From Candidatus Zixiibacteriota bacterium (GTDB lineage: Bacteria > Zixibacteria > MSB-5A5 > GN15 > FEB-12), in contig QNAD01000077.1 of the NCBI GenBank assembly GCA_003641345.1, positions 1 through 8,316 of the forward strand: a DNA stretch of 8,316 nt, given 5' to 3'. How positions within the stretch are numbered: position 1 is the first letter of the stretch; each line of letters starts with the position of its first letter. Made by a program: the position numbers and the translations under genes. The notes below the pieces were generated by a model. It saw only the letters and a list, made by a program, of their open reading frames with translations. It was not told the origin of the DNA and did no database searches. Positions 6,748-8,316 of this stretch are shown piece by piece.

Positions 6748-6783
6748 TTTAGTTATAAAATAATAAATAATTTTATAACTAAA
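6748..6783. repeat. Perfect 14-bp AT-rich inverted repeat in the fbaB leader
   Basis: TTTAGTTATAAAAT (6748-6761) and ATTTTATAACTAAA (6770-6783) are exact inverted copies around an 8-nt centre, 23 nt upstream of the fbaB ATG. The length makes chance unlikely even at this A+T content. It overlaps the candidate -35/-10 region, so an operator site is possible; a leader RNA hairpin just before the Shine-Dalgarno is the alternative. Confidence 0.6.
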
Positions 6784-6788
6784 CTCAA
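6760..6788 (-). promoter_or_regulatory. Putative fbaB promoter
   Basis: TTGAGT (6788-6783) and TATTAT (6765-6760) with a 17-nt spacer on the minus strand, giving a predicted start near 6753 and a leader of about 30 nt. The strong terminator just upstream means fbaB needs a promoter in this short gap. The -10 overlaps the inverted repeat at 6748-6783. Confidence 0.42.
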
Positions 6789-6800
6789 TAAAATAGAATA

Positions 6801-6836
6801 AAAAAAAGAGCATGTTCCCCCTCAAAAACATGCTCT
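6801..6836 (-). terminator. Intrinsic terminator of the DUF5916 outer-membrane protein gene
   Basis: On the minus strand AGAGCATGTT (6836-6827) and AACATGCTCT (6816-6807) form a perfect 10-bp stem around a 10-nt loop, followed by six further T. It begins 18 nt after the stop of the outer-membrane protein gene. Stem, spacing and U-run are all typical of rho-independent termination, so fbaB should be transcribed separately. Confidence 0.88.
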
Positions 6837-6854
6837 AAAACAGGAGAAGAATTA

Positions 6855-8316
6855 TTATATTCTAAACAAATATTGGAATTTAGCAAAAAATTGACGAGAT
6901 TTTGTTTTCCATGCTGACTCAATTAACGTATCATTATTATCATAAATATCAAATTCTTGACTTCTATTCACAGCCCCAATATAAAAGACAGTAAACGGAT
7001 TAATTTTGTAGGTTAATAAAGGTTCAAAATCAACCTGTTTATTAAAATCATTATATTGAACAACAAGCCTGATAAACCATTCTCGCGTAAACTGATAATT
7101 AAAACGACTCCGAAGAATATAACCTTTAAAAATATTGGTCCCATCATAGCGATCATCCATCCGAACATACCTGATATTCGGTTGGATATATAATTGTTTA
7201 GTTGGTTTGATATTTAAGTAAACAGAATAATCTCTGTTTTTTGCCATTTCTGTCGGAGTTCCACGATAAATTCGGTTGCCATATCGAATCGCAAAACCAC
7301 CATTAAATTTGTCTGATGTTCGATTATCAACACGTAAAGTTCCTTCGCTGATTCCTTCAAACAAAATATCCCTAAATCGTTCCCGACTATTTATATATTC
7401 TAATTTAACATCAGTTTGACTAACAAACTTAAACATCAACCAGAGACTGACCCATTCGTCACGGAATTTTCCATCGTAATTCCAGACCCTTCCTATAAAC
7501 ATACTTGGTGACCAGTAAGTTAAAATTTTGCCATTTGGCCTGAAGGTCAGATCATGCAATGTGGTCAGTTCTCGACGCCCAGCTTGAGTTGTAAATCCGT
7601 TATCAGTTCTAAAAGTCGGACTTTTGCCGTTATATTCAAAATTAAAGTAATAAACACTGGTATTATATTCTATTCCGGTATAAACAGCATGCCCATTATA
7701 TGATTCTCCATCAAGTGCTACAGTATTACGATCACGATTAAATAATAGCTGATTATATCCGTCTTCTGAAAGATCAATTAAATCCGGAGCGTCGGCTTCT
7801 TTAATATGACTGCCTAATACCTGCCAATTAAAACCAAGATTATTTTTGATTTGTAAACGACCATCAATTCCATAAACAGTTCCAGCACCACCTTCATTGC
7901 TGATGTTATCATTAATAAAATCAGATTGTCTTCGGTCAGTAAACATCAACCCAAAATATGAATTACGAAGAACTGCTTGCCGAATTCTAACAACATTTGA
8001 GATAGATTTTCCGATTAGGGCTTGAATGCTTTGCTCTTCGAGGGGAATAACCAAAGGAGAATTTTCATCACGAGCAAAAAGATAAGCAATTGATGTCCGA
8101 TTAAATTGACCGGTAAATTTTACAGCGACCTGAGGATCATTTATTGAACGAGTATAAACTGCATTAATATTTGTATTAAATAGATCACTCCCTTCCTGAA
8201 AGAAGGGCCTGCGTTCCGAAAAGTATAACCCAAAAGTACTATTTACATCAACCTGATCAGCATCTGATTCTACTTGAGAAAAATCAGGATTATATGAAAA
8301 CTCTAATGATGAATTT
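6855..8316 (-). CDS. DUF5916-family outer-membrane protein, C-terminal barrel (partial, N-terminus beyond window)
   Basis: The reading frame is open from the right edge to TAA at 6857-6855, giving the last 487 residues. A TTG at 8054 lies mid-frame and is not the start. The first visible residues (SYNPDFSQVESDADQVDVN, then ERRPFFQEGSDLF about 15 residues on) match the conserved junction of DUF5916 proteins, often written NPDFGQVEADP...E+RPFFLEG, where a family 9 carbohydrate-binding-like domain precedes an outer-membrane barrel. The rest alternates polar and aromatic residues in beta-strand fashion, with repeated Y-x-F/W and R-rich strands (for example YDGKFRDEWVSLWLMF and YSVYLNIKPTKQLYIQPNIR), and ends in an aromatic strand, KFQYLFRI, as expected for BAM-assembled barrels. 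The function of the family is not established; sugar- or peptide-related roles have been suggested only by domain content. The gene ends in a clear intrinsic terminator. Confidence 0.83.
   Translation of the reverse strand, partial: NSSLEFSYNPDFSQVESDADQVDVNSTFGLYFSERRPFFQEGSDLFNTNINAVYTRSINDPQVAVKFTGQFNRTSIAYLFARDENSPLVIPLEEQSIQALIGKSISNVVRIRQAVLRNSYFGLMFTDRRQSDFINDNISNEGGAGTVYGIDGRLQIKNNLGFNWQVLGSHIKEADAPDLIDLSEDGYNQLLFNRDRNTVALDGESYNGHAVYTGIEYNTSVYYFNFEYNGKSPTFRTDNGFTTQAGRRELTTLHDLTFRPNGKILTYWSPSMFIGRVWNYDGKFRDEWVSLWLMFKFVSQTDVKLEYINSRERFRDILFEGISEGTLRVDNRTSDKFNGGFAIRYGNRIYRGTPTEMAKNRDYSVYLNIKPTKQLYIQPNIRYVRMDDRYDGTNIFKGYILRSRFNYQFTREWFIRLVVQYNDFNKQVDFEPLLTYKINPFTVFYIGAVNRSQEFDIYDNNDTLIESAWKTKSRQFFAKFQYLFRI

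Noticed and set aside
6855..8054. Treating the outer-membrane protein as a complete 399-residue gene starting at 8054
   Set aside because: That start is an internal TTG without a Shine-Dalgarno; the frame continues upstream to the window edge with the conserved DUF5916 junction.
1..8316. CRISPR arrays, tRNA or rRNA genes, insertion sequences, prophage or defence genes
   Set aside because: Reading both strands showed no regularly spaced repeats, tRNA-like cloverleaf ends, transposase or phage motifs; the coding space is filled by seven ordinary genes.

Overview
The window is AT-rich (roughly one third G+C by eye, not computed). It encodes seven proteins, all on the minus strand, so the genes read from right to left. 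The cell is Gram-negative: there are two lipobox lipoproteins, an LpoB-family activator of outer-membrane-lipoprotein type, and the C-terminal barrel of a DUF5916 outer-membrane protein. Most starts follow clear AGGAG-type Shine-Dalgarno sites, which argues against a typical Bacteroidetes. The DUF5916 protein and a dispersed repeat of the TCATGCTGAGCGG type point to a related lineage of the FCB group or a neighbouring candidate phylum. That placement is inference.

Layout in transcription order: (1) 8316-6855, the C-terminal 487 residues of a DUF5916 outer-membrane protein, closed by a strong intrinsic terminator. (2) 6724-5672, fbaB, a class I fructose-bisphosphate aldolase, with a perfect AT-rich inverted repeat in its leader and a GC-rich hairpin after its stop. 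(3) 5452-4187, a Ste24-type M48 membrane metallopeptidase, preceded by a dispersed repeat and a second small palindrome. (4) 4125-2782, a phosphomannomutase/phosphoglucomutase whose Shine-Dalgarno can be locked in a hairpin. (5) 2778-2041, a protein of two receiver domains, coupled to the mutase with a 3-nt gap. (6) 1819-1223, an LpoB-family peptidoglycan synthase activator with its own likely promoter. (7) 1229-1, a COG3014-family lipoprotein, overlapping lpoB by 7 nt and running off the left edge.

Functionally this is a cell-envelope and central-carbon neighbourhood. FbaB serves glycolysis or gluconeogenesis. The mutase makes mannose-1-P or glucose-1-P for surface sugars. The M48 enzyme is a membrane protease. 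The LpoB/COG3014 pair belongs to peptidoglycan synthesis. No phage, transposon, CRISPR, tRNA or rRNA was seen. No clearly new system is present. The items most worth checking are the short-linker LpoB with its COG3014 partner, the SD-sequestering hairpin before the mutase, the tandem receiver coupled to a sugar mutase, and inverted repeats placed over candidate -10 boxes in several leaders.
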